This document shows positions 27,095-34,412 of a stretch of DNA of 64,000 bases, one piece after another. Below the pieces are notes generated by a model that worked only from the letters and a program-made list of their open reading frames with translations, was not told where the DNA came from and searched no databases. Within the stretch, counting starts at the first letter, position 1; each line of letters opens with the position of its first letter. The DNA comes from an uncultured Acidimicrobiales bacterium (GTDB lineage: Bacteria; Actinomycetota; Acidimicrobiia; Acidimicrobiales; SZUA-35). The position numbers were made by a program, and so were the translations under genes. The stretch is taken from positions 62,001-126,000 of the forward strand of contig CALAJV010000004.1 of assembly GCA_937922805.1 (NCBI GenBank). Direction: 5' to 3'.

Positions 27095-27303
27095 TCGTCG
27101 GTATCTTGTACCCCCTCTGTCCGTGAGCCTGAGAGTCTTGCGATCGGCACAGCCTTTCGCTTACTCCTTCGGCGGTCGACCGGTGTCTTTGTGGCCAACA
27201 CTCTCCAGAGCGGACAAACCGAGACGGTACGGGTACCTGAGAGTTTCCGGGGTGGTTGCTCCTTCGGTGGGCTGGTTGCCCAGCCGCTCTCCCATCTCGC
27301 TAT
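27095..27303 (-). promoter_or_regulatory. Tandem glycine riboswitch
   Basis: On the minus strand two glycine aptamers lie in series before gcvH. Aptamer 1 has GGGAGAG, CCGAAGGAGCAA (CCGAAGGAG at 27259-27267) and AAACTCTCAGG. Aptamer 2 has GGAGAG, CCGAAGGAGTAAGC (27164-27172) and GACTCTCAGGC. These are the conserved cores of the glycine riboswitch class. It probably turns gcvH on when glycine is high. The gcvH Shine-Dalgarno begins about 10 bases after the second aptamer, so control of translation is possible; no separate intrinsic terminator is obvious. Confidence 0.93.
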
Positions 27304-27442
27304 GAGTCCGTAGATTGAGGGTACAACCTGAGCGGCAGATAACGGCCGAGAATGGCTTGGCTACTGCGATTTAGCGCAAAGTGGTCGTTTCTTGAGAAAG
27401 TCTTGACTCGAGTATTTTCCTGTTTTGAACGATGTATTCACT

Positions 27443-29122
27443 ATGCAACAGATCAACCAGAAAAACCGAAAAAGTCGCCCTCTCCGCAACGCAGCCGTAT
27501 TCGCAGTAGCCGCCGCTACCGCAATGGTCGGCGTCTCCGTCCCCGCTGGTGCTGCCGGAGCCGAATTTGCCTGCGACCCTGGCTTCTACCAAGTCATAAC
27601 CGGGCAGCTCGCCGAGCTCGATCCAGCTAACGAAACGTACGCCACTATTGGCCCGGACAACCCAAACTACAACGCAATGGGGTATCGAATCGCCGACGGT
27701 TACTTGTATGGGATGCGGGGCAAGGTGCTCCAACGAACCGACAACACAGGAACCGTCACTGATGTTGCCCAACTAGACGTTCCAAGCGGAGCCTACACCG
27801 GAGACTTCGATGACGAAGGACTATTGAACATTTCCCGAGGGGGTCGAGACTGGCACAAGGTTAACGTCGACACGCTCGAAATTACCCCAGTTCCAGAGTT
27901 CAGCGCCTACACCGCGGTAGCAGATATCACGAACGTTCACGGCGTCTTCTTCGGCGTGAGTAGCGACGGCACGCTCTACTCATACGACCAAACAAGCCTT
28001 GAAACGAAAGAGATCGCAATGATCTCCGGTTTGCCTGAAACGTTGAAGGCCTATGGCGCGGCATGGTCTACTGCCGGCGGCAACCTCTACGTTGGTCGAA
28101 ATTCGGGCGAGATCTATCAGATCACCGGCTATACAACGACAACCCCGACGGCAACTTTGGTTGGCCGAGCTCCATCTACCTCGTCTAACGACGGTGCTTC
28201 TTGCTCGTTGGCCGTGCCGATTCCTGGTCTAAACGACGTCGACGGGCCGGAGTCCGAGAGCCCTCCCCGCACTGAAGAGGCGACGAAAGCATCCGAATAC
28301 TACACCGAGAACTACGACGAAATTTCTGAGACCTTCGCTCCAACCCCTGAGCCAGAAGCGGAGCCAGAGCCAGAGCCAGAGCCGGATGGCTCGACCTACG
28401 CATTCCAAGATGCCGGCCTTGGCACCGGCCCAAGCTGTGAGCCTGGAGCCGACGTTGATCGACCCGAACGAGGGCCAGTAAACGACCTTGTGTCGGTTTC
28501 CGACCAGACCGTGCTCTACCAATCAAGTTTCGATGGGAACTCTCTCAGCGACTGGATTGTCCGATCTGGAAGTTGGAGCTCTACCGATGGTGCTCTGATC
28601 CAGCACAACATATGCGGCTACGACTACACAGTTCTACTCGATGGTTACTCGGTCGACAACTTCCGAATGGAAGCGACGTTTAGCGCCCTATCGGATGTAA
28701 ACAACGGTGGAATTCTCTTCAATCATGCTTCAACCAGGTCACGAAGCGGTGCAGCCGTTATTGACCTTGCTGATGATGGTCGAACGCTTCGGTGGGGCGA
28801 ATACGACAAGCTCGGCTATTACCAACAAATCGGGTCGACCCCAATCACCGCTCCGGCCGCTAACCAGCAGGTCAAGCTAGCCGCCGTCGTCCACGGCAAC
28901 CAGGTATCAGTGTTGTTCAACGGTGCCGAGGTCGGAACGTTCACTACGACCGAAACCGGCGGCATGGTCGGACTAATCACGAGCGTCTCGCAGATTTCTT
29001 ACAGCGACGTCTCGTTGACCGCTCTGCCTTCAACCAGCGAATCAACCAGCGAATCAACCAGCGAATCTGCTGGAGCTTCTAAAACTTCTTCCACAACCGT
29101 TGGTGCAGAGGGGACGTCGTGA
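27443..29122 (+). CDS. Secreted protein with propeller-like and LamG/3-keto-disaccharide-hydrolase-like domains
   Basis: A 559-residue exported protein, not a named family to me. Signal peptide: AAVFAVAAATAMVGVSVPAGAAGA. Residues about 35-260 resemble a DUF6923-type propeller, with QLAELDPANETYATIG, GYLYGMRGK and LYVGRNSGEIYQI. A Pro/Glu linker (PEPEAEPEPEPEPEP) follows. Residues about 355-520 form a beta-sandwich resembling LamG or DUF1080 (YQSSFDGNSLSDWIVRSGSW, GGILFNHAST, GTFTTTETGGMVGL). The tail has three STSE repeats encoded by a 12-bp tandem repeat. Start is ATG 27443 rather than the TTG at 27425. Its stop overlaps the next gene's GTG. Confidence 0.72.
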   Translation: MQQINQKNRKSRPLRNAAVFAVAAATAMVGVSVPAGAAGAEFACDPGFYQVITGQLAELDPANETYATIGPDNPNYNAMGYRIADGYLYGMRGKVLQRTDNTGTVTDVAQLDVPSGAYTGDFDDEGLLNISRGGRDWHKVNVDTLEITPVPEFSAYTAVADITNVHGVFFGVSSDGTLYSYDQTSLETKEIAMISGLPETLKAYGAAWSTAGGNLYVGRNSGEIYQITGYTTTTPTATLVGRAPSTSSNDGASCSLAVPIPGLNDVDGPESESPPRTEEATKASEYYTENYDEISETFAPTPEPEAEPEPEPEPDGSTYAFQDAGLGTGPSCEPGADVDRPERGPVNDLVSVSDQTVLYQSSFDGNSLSDWIVRSGSWSSTDGALIQHNICGYDYTVLLDGYSVDNFRMEATFSALSDVNNGGILFNHASTRSRSGAAVIDLADDGRTLRWGEYDKLGYYQQIGSTPITAPAANQQVKLAAVVHGNQVSVLFNGAEVGTFTTTETGGMVGLITSVSQISYSDVSLTALPSTSESTSESTSESAGASKTSSTTVGAEGTS

Positions 29123-29805
29123 GTCGTTCGAAGTCTGCATCGATAGCCCTTGGCCTCGCAGTAATGTTCATTTCGGTTGGTTGCGCCGGGGTCAGGGGCG
29201 AGTTAGTCGAGACCGGGATTGCCGAAACGGCCGAGACCGATTTCGCCGCAGCCGGTGGATCGCTATCGGGCACGAACGTAGATTCCAGCTCGTTGTCAGC
29301 GGACGAGTGGTGGGCCGCCCCGGCTGATGAGCGAGAGCGAGTCCGGTCGGCCTCAGGCTTGGCTGCGGAATGGACTGCAGTGCCGGAGGCGTGGGACTTC
29401 CACTCTCCCGAGCTCTTCTCTGGGGCGCCGCTCGCCGGTAAGGACTTGTTTGAATCAGGTTCGGTGCTGGTGAATTTCGTTTCGCCCGGATGTCCGATTT
29501 CGGTTGAAGATGCAGAGGCCTTCGCTGCGGCCGCAGAGCGAAACCCTTCGGTCACGTTCGTCTTTGCTCATACCGATGGTGCTACCGCAGAGTATGAACA
29601 GTTTGTTGAAGATAGCGATCTGTTCCAGCAGAACGTAGTCCACGTAAACGACTCAGACCTTGCCCTATGGAATCGATTTGGAATAGCGGATCAGCCATCG
29701 ACCATCCTGATTAAGGGCGATGGTTCTGCCAGCGTTACTACTGGCGGCCTCGGCCACGAAGGCGTCGCCAATGCCGTCGACCTTGTCAGTGACGGATTAA
29801 CCTAG
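29119..29805 (+). CDS. Thioredoxin-like lipoprotein lacking the resolving cysteine
   Basis: The 228-residue product has a lipobox signal (MFISVGC, Cys near residue 22). Residues about 110-225 form a thioredoxin-like domain with GSVLVNFVSPGCPISVEDA, VTFVFAHTDG and FGIADQPSTILIKGDGS. The usual CxxC is reduced to Cys-Pro-Ile-Ser, keeping only the first cysteine. The GTG start overlaps the stop of the preceding secreted protein gene by GTGA, so the two are co-translated and probably work together outside the membrane. A peroxidase-like or purely structural role is possible. Confidence 0.72.
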   Translation: MSRSKSASIALGLAVMFISVGCAGVRGELVETGIAETAETDFAAAGGSLSGTNVDSSSLSADEWWAAPADERERVRSASGLAAEWTAVPEAWDFHSPELFSGAPLAGKDLFESGSVLVNFVSPGCPISVEDAEAFAAAAERNPSVTFVFAHTDGATAEYEQFVEDSDLFQQNVVHVNDSDLALWNRFGIADQPSTILIKGDGSASVTTGGLGHEGVANAVDLVSDGLT

Positions 29806-29827
29806 GAATTCCATTCTAGCTGCCAGG

Positions 29828-30547
29828 CTATTTGAGCCTAAGGCGGTAACCGATACCTCTAATGGTCTCGACAAGTCCAGTTCCATCATGGTCAATCTTC
29901 TTTCGAAGGTTGGCCATGTGCACGCTTATCACATGATCATCGCCTACCCAGTCTGGTCCCCATAGCGAGGTCATGAGCTCGGCTCTTGTTACCGCTTGAT
30001 CGTGTGAAGCCACTAGCCGCTCCAGAAGTTTGAACTCAATCTTGGTTAGATGAATGTCAGTTCCGTTAACCGCGACGGTTCGAGCCGGCCGATTGATCGA
30101 GAGCGGGCCAAGCTCGACAAGGTCGGGTAAGCCCCCTTGGGGGGAAGCCCGCCGTAGAAGGATCTCGATCGTCAGAAGAAGCTCTCGCTTGTCGAAGGGC
30201 TTGGTCAGGTAGGCATCGGCACCAATCTCAAGTCCGCCAAGTCTGCTTTCATCATCAGACCTTCCGGTGAGCATGATGATGAACGTTTCGCTGGTTGCCC
30301 TGATCCGCTCACAGACATCGGTGCCATCAATGTCGGGGAGACCGAGGTCGAGGAGTACCAAATCCGGTTGCCACTGACTGGCGAGTGCCAACCCGTCGAG
30401 ACCGTTACCAGCAACATCGACTTGAAACCCTTCACCCTCAAGTAGAGAACGAGTCGCTATCTGGAGAGTGGGGGCATCTTCGATGAGGAGTATGCGCCAT
30501 TCGGCGGCCGGGTGCCCGGCAATACGAAGCTCGTGGTTCGTCTCCAT
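29828..30547 (-). CDS. OmpR/PhoB-family response regulator, orphan
   Basis: A DNA-binding response regulator of 239 residues. The receiver domain has the acidic pair in LLIEDAP, the phospho-acceptor Asp in PDLVLLDLGLPDIDG, Thr in IMLTGRSDD and Lys in LTKPFDK. The C-terminal winged helix has LTKIEFKLLERLV, VTRAELMTSLWG, ISVHMANLRKKID and TIRGIGYRL. No sensor kinase is adjacent, so the partner is unknown. The N-terminal 15 residues before RILLIED are longer than usual; the start could be later. Confidence 0.92.
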   Translation of the reverse strand: METNHELRIAGHPAAEWRILLIEDAPTLQIATRSLLEGEGFQVDVAGNGLDGLALASQWQPDLVLLDLGLPDIDGTDVCERIRATSETFIIMLTGRSDDESRLGGLEIGADAYLTKPFDKRELLLTIEILLRRASPQGGLPDLVELGPLSINRPARTVAVNGTDIHLTKIEFKLLERLVASHDQAVTRAELMTSLWGPDWVGDDHVISVHMANLRKKIDHDGTGLVETIRGIGYRLRLK

Positions 30548-30622
30548 CCCGTCCTATCGGACGAGCGCCGTGGCAAATCAAGGCAGATGAACATTACTAA
30601 ACGTACACCGAGGACCACGCTA

Positions 30623-30639
30623 TGGCAGATTTGAACTGT
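30623..30639 (-). repeat. Duplicated T-arm-like segment beside tRNA-Pro
   Basis: Directly after the tRNA-Pro 3' end on the minus strand, GACAG-TTCAAAT-CTGCC can form a T-arm with one mismatch. AGATTTGAACT (plus strand) is identical to the segment in the real T-arm 23 bp away. No other tRNA part is present. It may be a partial duplication or an integration scar. Confidence 0.4.
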
Positions 30640-30711
30640 CGGGTTGGGGAGATTTGAACTCCCGACCTCCTCGTCCCGAACGAGGCGCGCTACCAAGCTG
30701 CGCCACAACCC
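30638..30711 (-). tRNA. tRNA-Pro (CGG)
   Basis: All arms fold on the minus strand: acceptor CGGGTTG/CAACCCG, D-arm GCGC...GCGC, anticodon stem CCTCG/CGAGG with loop TTCGGGA (anticodon CGG, plus-strand positions 30675-30677), and T-arm GGGAG-TTCAAAT-CTCCC. The 3' CCA is not encoded; the discriminator base is A. It reads CCG proline codons. Confidence 0.95.
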
Positions 30712-30793
30712 GTGAAGTCGTGAACTGATTCTAGCTGAAGTGGTATTTCCTTCGCTGCAGATTTTGGCAGCGGGGTATCCGTTTGACTAAAAG

Positions 30794-31990
30794 CTAATCG
30801 ACTAAATCGGCAAGAGCTTCTACTAAGGCTGATAGCTCCGATTCAGTATTGAAATAGTGAACGCCTGCTCGTAGCACCTGTTGGATGGACCGAGCGCCGA
30901 TGTCGAGCTGAGCGTTGGTACACATCGGAGCCGAAAGGTTTATTCCTCGTTGGCCCAGCGCAGCTTGGATTTCGGAAAGATCTGTCGGTTCGGAACCACC
31001 GGTCAAGGGTTCTAGAGTGAAAGTTACAATGCCGGACTGGTGCCCGCCCTCGTCGACAACGACGACCGATGGCACAGACGCTAGCTGTTCTCGCAGCGAC
31101 GTCGCCAACGAACGTATCCGAGCAGCGATAGCGTCAATGCCGATATCGAGCATGTAGTTGGTGGCAACACCCAGTCCAACTTTCGCCCCGTAGCTGAACT
31201 CGCCCATTTCAAACCGGCGAGCATGATCGTGGTATCGGTAGCTGGTCTGGTCCGACCACAAGGCCGAGCGACCGTCAACGAACGGGGTTGGACCCAACTT
31301 GTCGATTACCGACTCTCGGGCGTACAAGATGCCGGTTCCGCGGGGCCCTCGCATGAACTTGCGGCCGGTGTAGGCCAGAAAATCGCACTTTATTTCGTCA
31401 ACAGAAAGTGGGAGTTGTCCGGCTGCTTGGCAGGCATCTAGCAAGAAAATTGCGTTCGTGTTTTCGACCAGTTCGCCGACAGCGGCCGCTGGTTGAACAG
31501 CGCCATTGCTCATGGAGATCATTGTCATCGAGATCAACTTGACCTGTTCGTCGAGCATGGCCGACAAAGCATCAAGGTCGATCAAGCCCTCAGCAGTGTT
31601 GGGAACCACTTCGACGTCGACGCCACGCTCTTTGGCTTGGAGCCAGCCAAAGGCATTGGCTTGGAACTCACTTCGGTTGACCAGAATCTTGTCGCCAACC
31701 GTCAGCGGGACCGAGGAAAACGCTCGCCACCAGCCCTCAGAAGCGTTAGTAGTAAAGGCAACCTCGTGAACCTGACAACTAAGGTATTTGCTAGTTGCCC
31801 GATAGACCTCATCAAGATCATCGATTCGAGTTGCTGCCGTTTCGTATCCTCCGGCAAGTTCTTCCTGTCGAAGATACTCAACAACCGCGTCCACCACCTG
31901 GCGAGGAGGCAGCGATGCTCCGGCGTTGTTTAGATGATTGACGGTTTGAACGCCAGAGGTTTCAGCCCGAATCGTTTCAATATCGATCAT
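30794..31990 (-). CDS. Class V aminotransferase-fold PLP enzyme (paralogue 1)
   Basis: A PLP enzyme of the NifS/isopenicillin-N-epimerase branch, 398 residues. Seen: LNNAGASLPPRQVVDA near the N-terminus, FLLDACQAAGQLPLSVDEI, the PLP lysine in LAYTGRKFMRGPRGTG, and a C-terminal block around VHYFNTESEL. The family includes cysteine desulfurases, Sec lyases and epimerases; none can be chosen here. A close paralogue of the same layout is encoded at 52011-53198. No SufBCD or IscU partner is adjacent. Confidence 0.82.
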   Translation of the reverse strand: MIDIETIRAETSGVQTVNHLNNAGASLPPRQVVDAVVEYLRQEELAGGYETAATRIDDLDEVYRATSKYLSCQVHEVAFTTNASEGWWRAFSSVPLTVGDKILVNRSEFQANAFGWLQAKERGVDVEVVPNTAEGLIDLDALSAMLDEQVKLISMTMISMSNGAVQPAAAVGELVENTNAIFLLDACQAAGQLPLSVDEIKCDFLAYTGRKFMRGPRGTGILYARESVIDKLGPTPFVDGRSALWSDQTSYRYHDHARRFEMGEFSYGAKVGLGVATNYMLDIGIDAIAARIRSLATSLREQLASVPSVVVVDEGGHQSGIVTFTLEPLTGGSEPTDLSEIQAALGQRGINLSAPMCTNAQLDIGARSIQQVLRAGVHYFNTESELSALVEALADLVD

Positions 31991-32200
31991 TCACAGACAC
32001 TACTTGGCCGCTACTCAAATCAAGGATCGGCAGTTGAAGCCTCGCAGCAGCGCCCACTCCGGAGTTGTCAAGTGATGATCAGATGACGAATCCGCTCGCT
32101 CAGGTAGTGATGTCAAACGACTATCTAACCGGCTAGAAACGTCGCAAGTCTGCGAACAACAACGAGCAATGGACTGGTTTTGACCAGAACGAGTTATTTC

Positions 32201-32614
32201 TCAGGTTATTGAGGTCGAGTCCGAGTAGTCGCCCTCAAATAGTGACTTTCCGGCCAACAACGTGGTGTAAAGCCGACGTAGTCGTAGCGAGTCAATTGGC
32301 TTAATTAGCCAGCCATCAGCGCGGCTTTGGCTCGCAAGATACCCGTCGGCGTCTCGGTCGAGAAGCAGCGCTATAGGGCGCTTCTCGAGCCTGCCAGCGC
32401 CTTCCTCTTGTCTGACCCCCATACAGGCCGCAAATCCGCCCATAGCGCCGATTTGGAGGTCAAGCAGTACTAAATCGGGCGATTTTGCCTGAACTATTGG
32501 CAAAACGTCCTTCCCTTTCCGTATGCGCAAGACATTGCAGTCGTCACTGGCTAAGGTGGCATCGACTTCAGCAAAAACTTGGTCTGAATCACTGGCAAGA
32601 AGGACAGTAGTCAC
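32201..32614 (-). CDS. Single-domain response-regulator receiver protein
   Basis: A stand-alone receiver domain of 137 residues with no output domain. The phospho-acceptor Asp is in PDLVLLDLQIGAMGG and the conserved Lys in WLIKPI. The usual Thr/Ser position is Leu/Asp (ALLLDRD), so signalling may be altered. It diverges from a STAS-domain gene 127 bp away. A receiver next to an anti-anti-sigma protein suggests a partner-switching path, but no kinase or phosphatase is adjacent. A weak hairpin CTGGT/ACCAG lies just after its stop. Confidence 0.75.
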   Translation of the reverse strand: MTTVLLASDSDQVFAEVDATLASDDCNVLRIRKGKDVLPIVQAKSPDLVLLDLQIGAMGGFAACMGVRQEEGAGRLEKRPIALLLDRDADGYLASQSRADGWLIKPIDSLRLRRLYTTLLAGKSLFEGDYSDSTSIT

Positions 32615-32741
32615 CCTGACATGCTACAAACTTGCGGCTAAGGCACGACCTAAGATCTCGCTTACCCCGAATGAGCGATAACATTCGGATCGTCGAACTG
32701 TTCAAATTGGCAGCTGCGGCAGAAGGGGAGAACACATCCCA

Positions 32742-33101
32742 ATGTTAGAAATACATGTCGAAGAGTTCGAGAACTACACGCTTTGCCGGCCCGCCGGCGA
32801 GCTAGACGCCTACACCGTGGGCGCATTTAGAGAAGCGCTTTCGAAGCTGGCTGGGCACAGCCATTTGCTGATCGATCTTTCAGAGGTTCCTTTTATGGAC
32901 TCTGCTGGCCTGGGTGCTCTTATCGGCGGTATTCGTCGAGCTCGTGAAGCCGACGGCGCAGTCGCTGTTGCTTGTACTCGGCCTGCACTCACCCGACTTC
33001 TTCACACCACTGGATTCGATCGGATCGTTCCGGTTACAGAATCAGTTGAAGAAGCTGAGACCGCTCTCGAAACAGGTCTGCCTGAGGACGCTGGCAACTG
33101 A
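32742..33101 (+). CDS. STAS-domain anti-sigma factor antagonist
   Basis: A 119-residue STAS protein of the SpoIIAA/RsbV type, which binds anti-sigma kinases when unphosphorylated. Seen: GELDAYTVGAFREALSKL, LLIDLSEVPFMDSAGLGALIGGIRRAR with the phosphorylatable Ser in MDSAG, and a C-terminal helix LTRLLHTTGFDRIVP. GGGGAG precedes the ATG. No cognate RsbW-like kinase lies next to it; the ECF sigma/anti-sigma pair at 57 kb is of a different type. A hairpin overlaps its stop codon and a tandem repeat follows. Confidence 0.9.
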   Translation: MLEIHVEEFENYTLCRPAGELDAYTVGAFREALSKLAGHSHLLIDLSEVPFMDSAGLGALIGGIRRAREADGAVAVACTRPALTRLLHTTGFDRIVPVTESVEEAETALETGLPEDAGN

Positions 33102-33265
33102 TCAACTCGAAGAGTTGACCAGTTGCTGCGAGTTTCGACGTTGTCGAAACTCGGGACCGTTTGGGGTGGGTGGCTTTTCGAGTTGATCAGTTGCTGCGGG
33201 TTTCGATGTTGTCGAAACTCGGGTCCGTTTGGGGTGGGTGGCTTTTCGAGTTGACTGGCTGGCTA
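33101..33265 (+). repeat. Two-unit 68-bp tandem repeat with internal hairpins
   Basis: Units start with GAGTTGA at 33112 and 33180; a third GAGTTGA at 33248 starts a truncated unit. Each unit holds a 10-bp hairpin with loop GTT: 33130-33152 and 33198-33220. The stem changes between units (A to G, C to T) turn Watson-Crick pairs into G-T wobbles and keep the fold. Each unit ends with GTTTGGGGTGGGTGGC. A further 7-bp hairpin TCAACTC/GAGTTGA lies at 33102-33118, over the STAS stop codon. The repeat lies between convergent genes. Confidence 0.85.
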
Positions 33266-33266
33266 G

Positions 33267-34412
33267 CTAGCTTGGTTTGTTTGAGGTTGTGAGCGTTGAT
33301 GCTAGGTGGGCTAGACCGGGTAGGTCGGTTACTGGTTCGTCTTGTTCGGGTAGCACCGTTACGAACGATCCCGTTAGCGATTTGACCAATGTCGCTTGGT
33401 GGTCAGCGAGAATCGAGAGCTGAGCGAAGTTAGCCGCCAGCGGATCCTTCGAAGATGGTTCACCCCCGAGCGAACTGGGTCCGTCGCCGCGGGCCCTCGA
33501 CGAACCAGTTTCGACATTGATCGGAAGCGCCCGGTTTACGATGATGGCATGAGCATCAAGCGACCGCTGATTGAGGTTTTCTAGAATCCACTGTGCTTCG
33601 TTGATTGGTTCAGAGCGTGGGCTCGTAATCAGAACGTAGGCCGAACGATCCGATGAAAGCAGGTCAGAAATGGTAGTGGCCCGCCGCTCGAAACCTTCGT
33701 CCAAACCGTCGAAGTCAGAGAAGAAAGAAACGACGTCATCGACAAGGTCACTACCGACAAGTCGGCCGAGGAGGCCGAGCAGCCGTTGACTACCGACCGA
33801 GAGAGTTTTCAGGAACCCGGATTTTGGAGCGAACACCGACCGGTATAGCCGGTGATTGACGAATCGGCTGAGCCGCCCCGGACTGTCCAAGAAATCGATG
33901 GCATGGCGAGACGGGGGAGTGTCGACGATTACTCGATCAAACCGATCGTCGAGCACTAGTTGGAAGAGACGCTCGGTGGCCATGTATTCGTTAGTGCCGG
34001 ACAAAGATGTAGTGAGGTTTGTGAACAGCCTGTTGCTCAAAATTCGTTTGGCGGTTGCCGGGTCTGAGACCTCTGATTCAACAATTGCGGTCAACGTTTC
34101 GGTTGGGTCTAACATGGTCGCCCAGACCGCCCCCGAGGTGTCTGGTACAGACTCCCCAGCGTTTGGCTGACGCCAGCCTTCGCCGACCAACTGAGGTTCG
34201 TTGCTCAGACCGCCAGCTTGGCCGAGAGCATCAGCCAATCGCCGCGCCGGGTCGATCGTCAGAACTACAACCCGTTCGCCTTGTCCGGCCAACGCAATGG
34301 CAAGAGCGGCGGCAGTCGTTGTTTTACCAACCCCACCCGAACCGAGACACAAGATCACCTCTGCGGTACCAATAGCGTCGACAACGTTTGACGGTGAGGT
34401 TGGAGTCGGCAT
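33267..34412 (-). CDS. ArsA/GET3-like ATPase, second of pair
   Basis: A deviant Walker-A P-loop ATPase of the ArsA/GET3 group, 381 residues. Seen: GSGGVGKTTTAAALAIAL near residue 19, VVVLTIDPARRLADALG, the switch-like region VIVDTPPSRHAIDFLDSPGRL, and a C-terminal HQATLVKSL block. The arsenite-binding cysteines of true ArsA are not seen, so arsenic transport is unlikely. Its ATG overlaps the stop of the upstream ArsA-like gene (TGATG). The paired layout resembles the Rv3679-Rv3680 locus of mycobacteria, which is also near WhiB and envelope genes. Confidence 0.85.
   Translation of the reverse strand: MPTPTSPSNVVDAIGTAEVILCLGSGGVGKTTTAAALAIALAGQGERVVVLTIDPARRLADALGQAGGLSNEPQLVGEGWRQPNAGESVPDTSGAVWATMLDPTETLTAIVESEVSDPATAKRILSNRLFTNLTTSLSGTNEYMATERLFQLVLDDRFDRVIVDTPPSRHAIDFLDSPGRLSRFVNHRLYRSVFAPKSGFLKTLSVGSQRLLGLLGRLVGSDLVDDVVSFFSDFDGLDEGFERRATTISDLLSSDRSAYVLITSPRSEPINEAQWILENLNQRSLDAHAIIVNRALPINVETGSSRARGDGPSSLGGEPSSKDPLAANFAQLSILADHQATLVKSLTGSFVTVLPEQDEPVTDLPGLAHLASTLTTSNKPS

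Noticed and set aside
29119-29805. Selenocysteine replacing the missing thioredoxin cysteine
   Set aside because: The codon at the resolving position is a serine codon, not TGA, so no recoding is needed.
33101-33265. CRISPR-like array
   Set aside because: Only two units, and the intervening sequence is itself repeated, so there are no distinct spacers; no cas gene is nearby.
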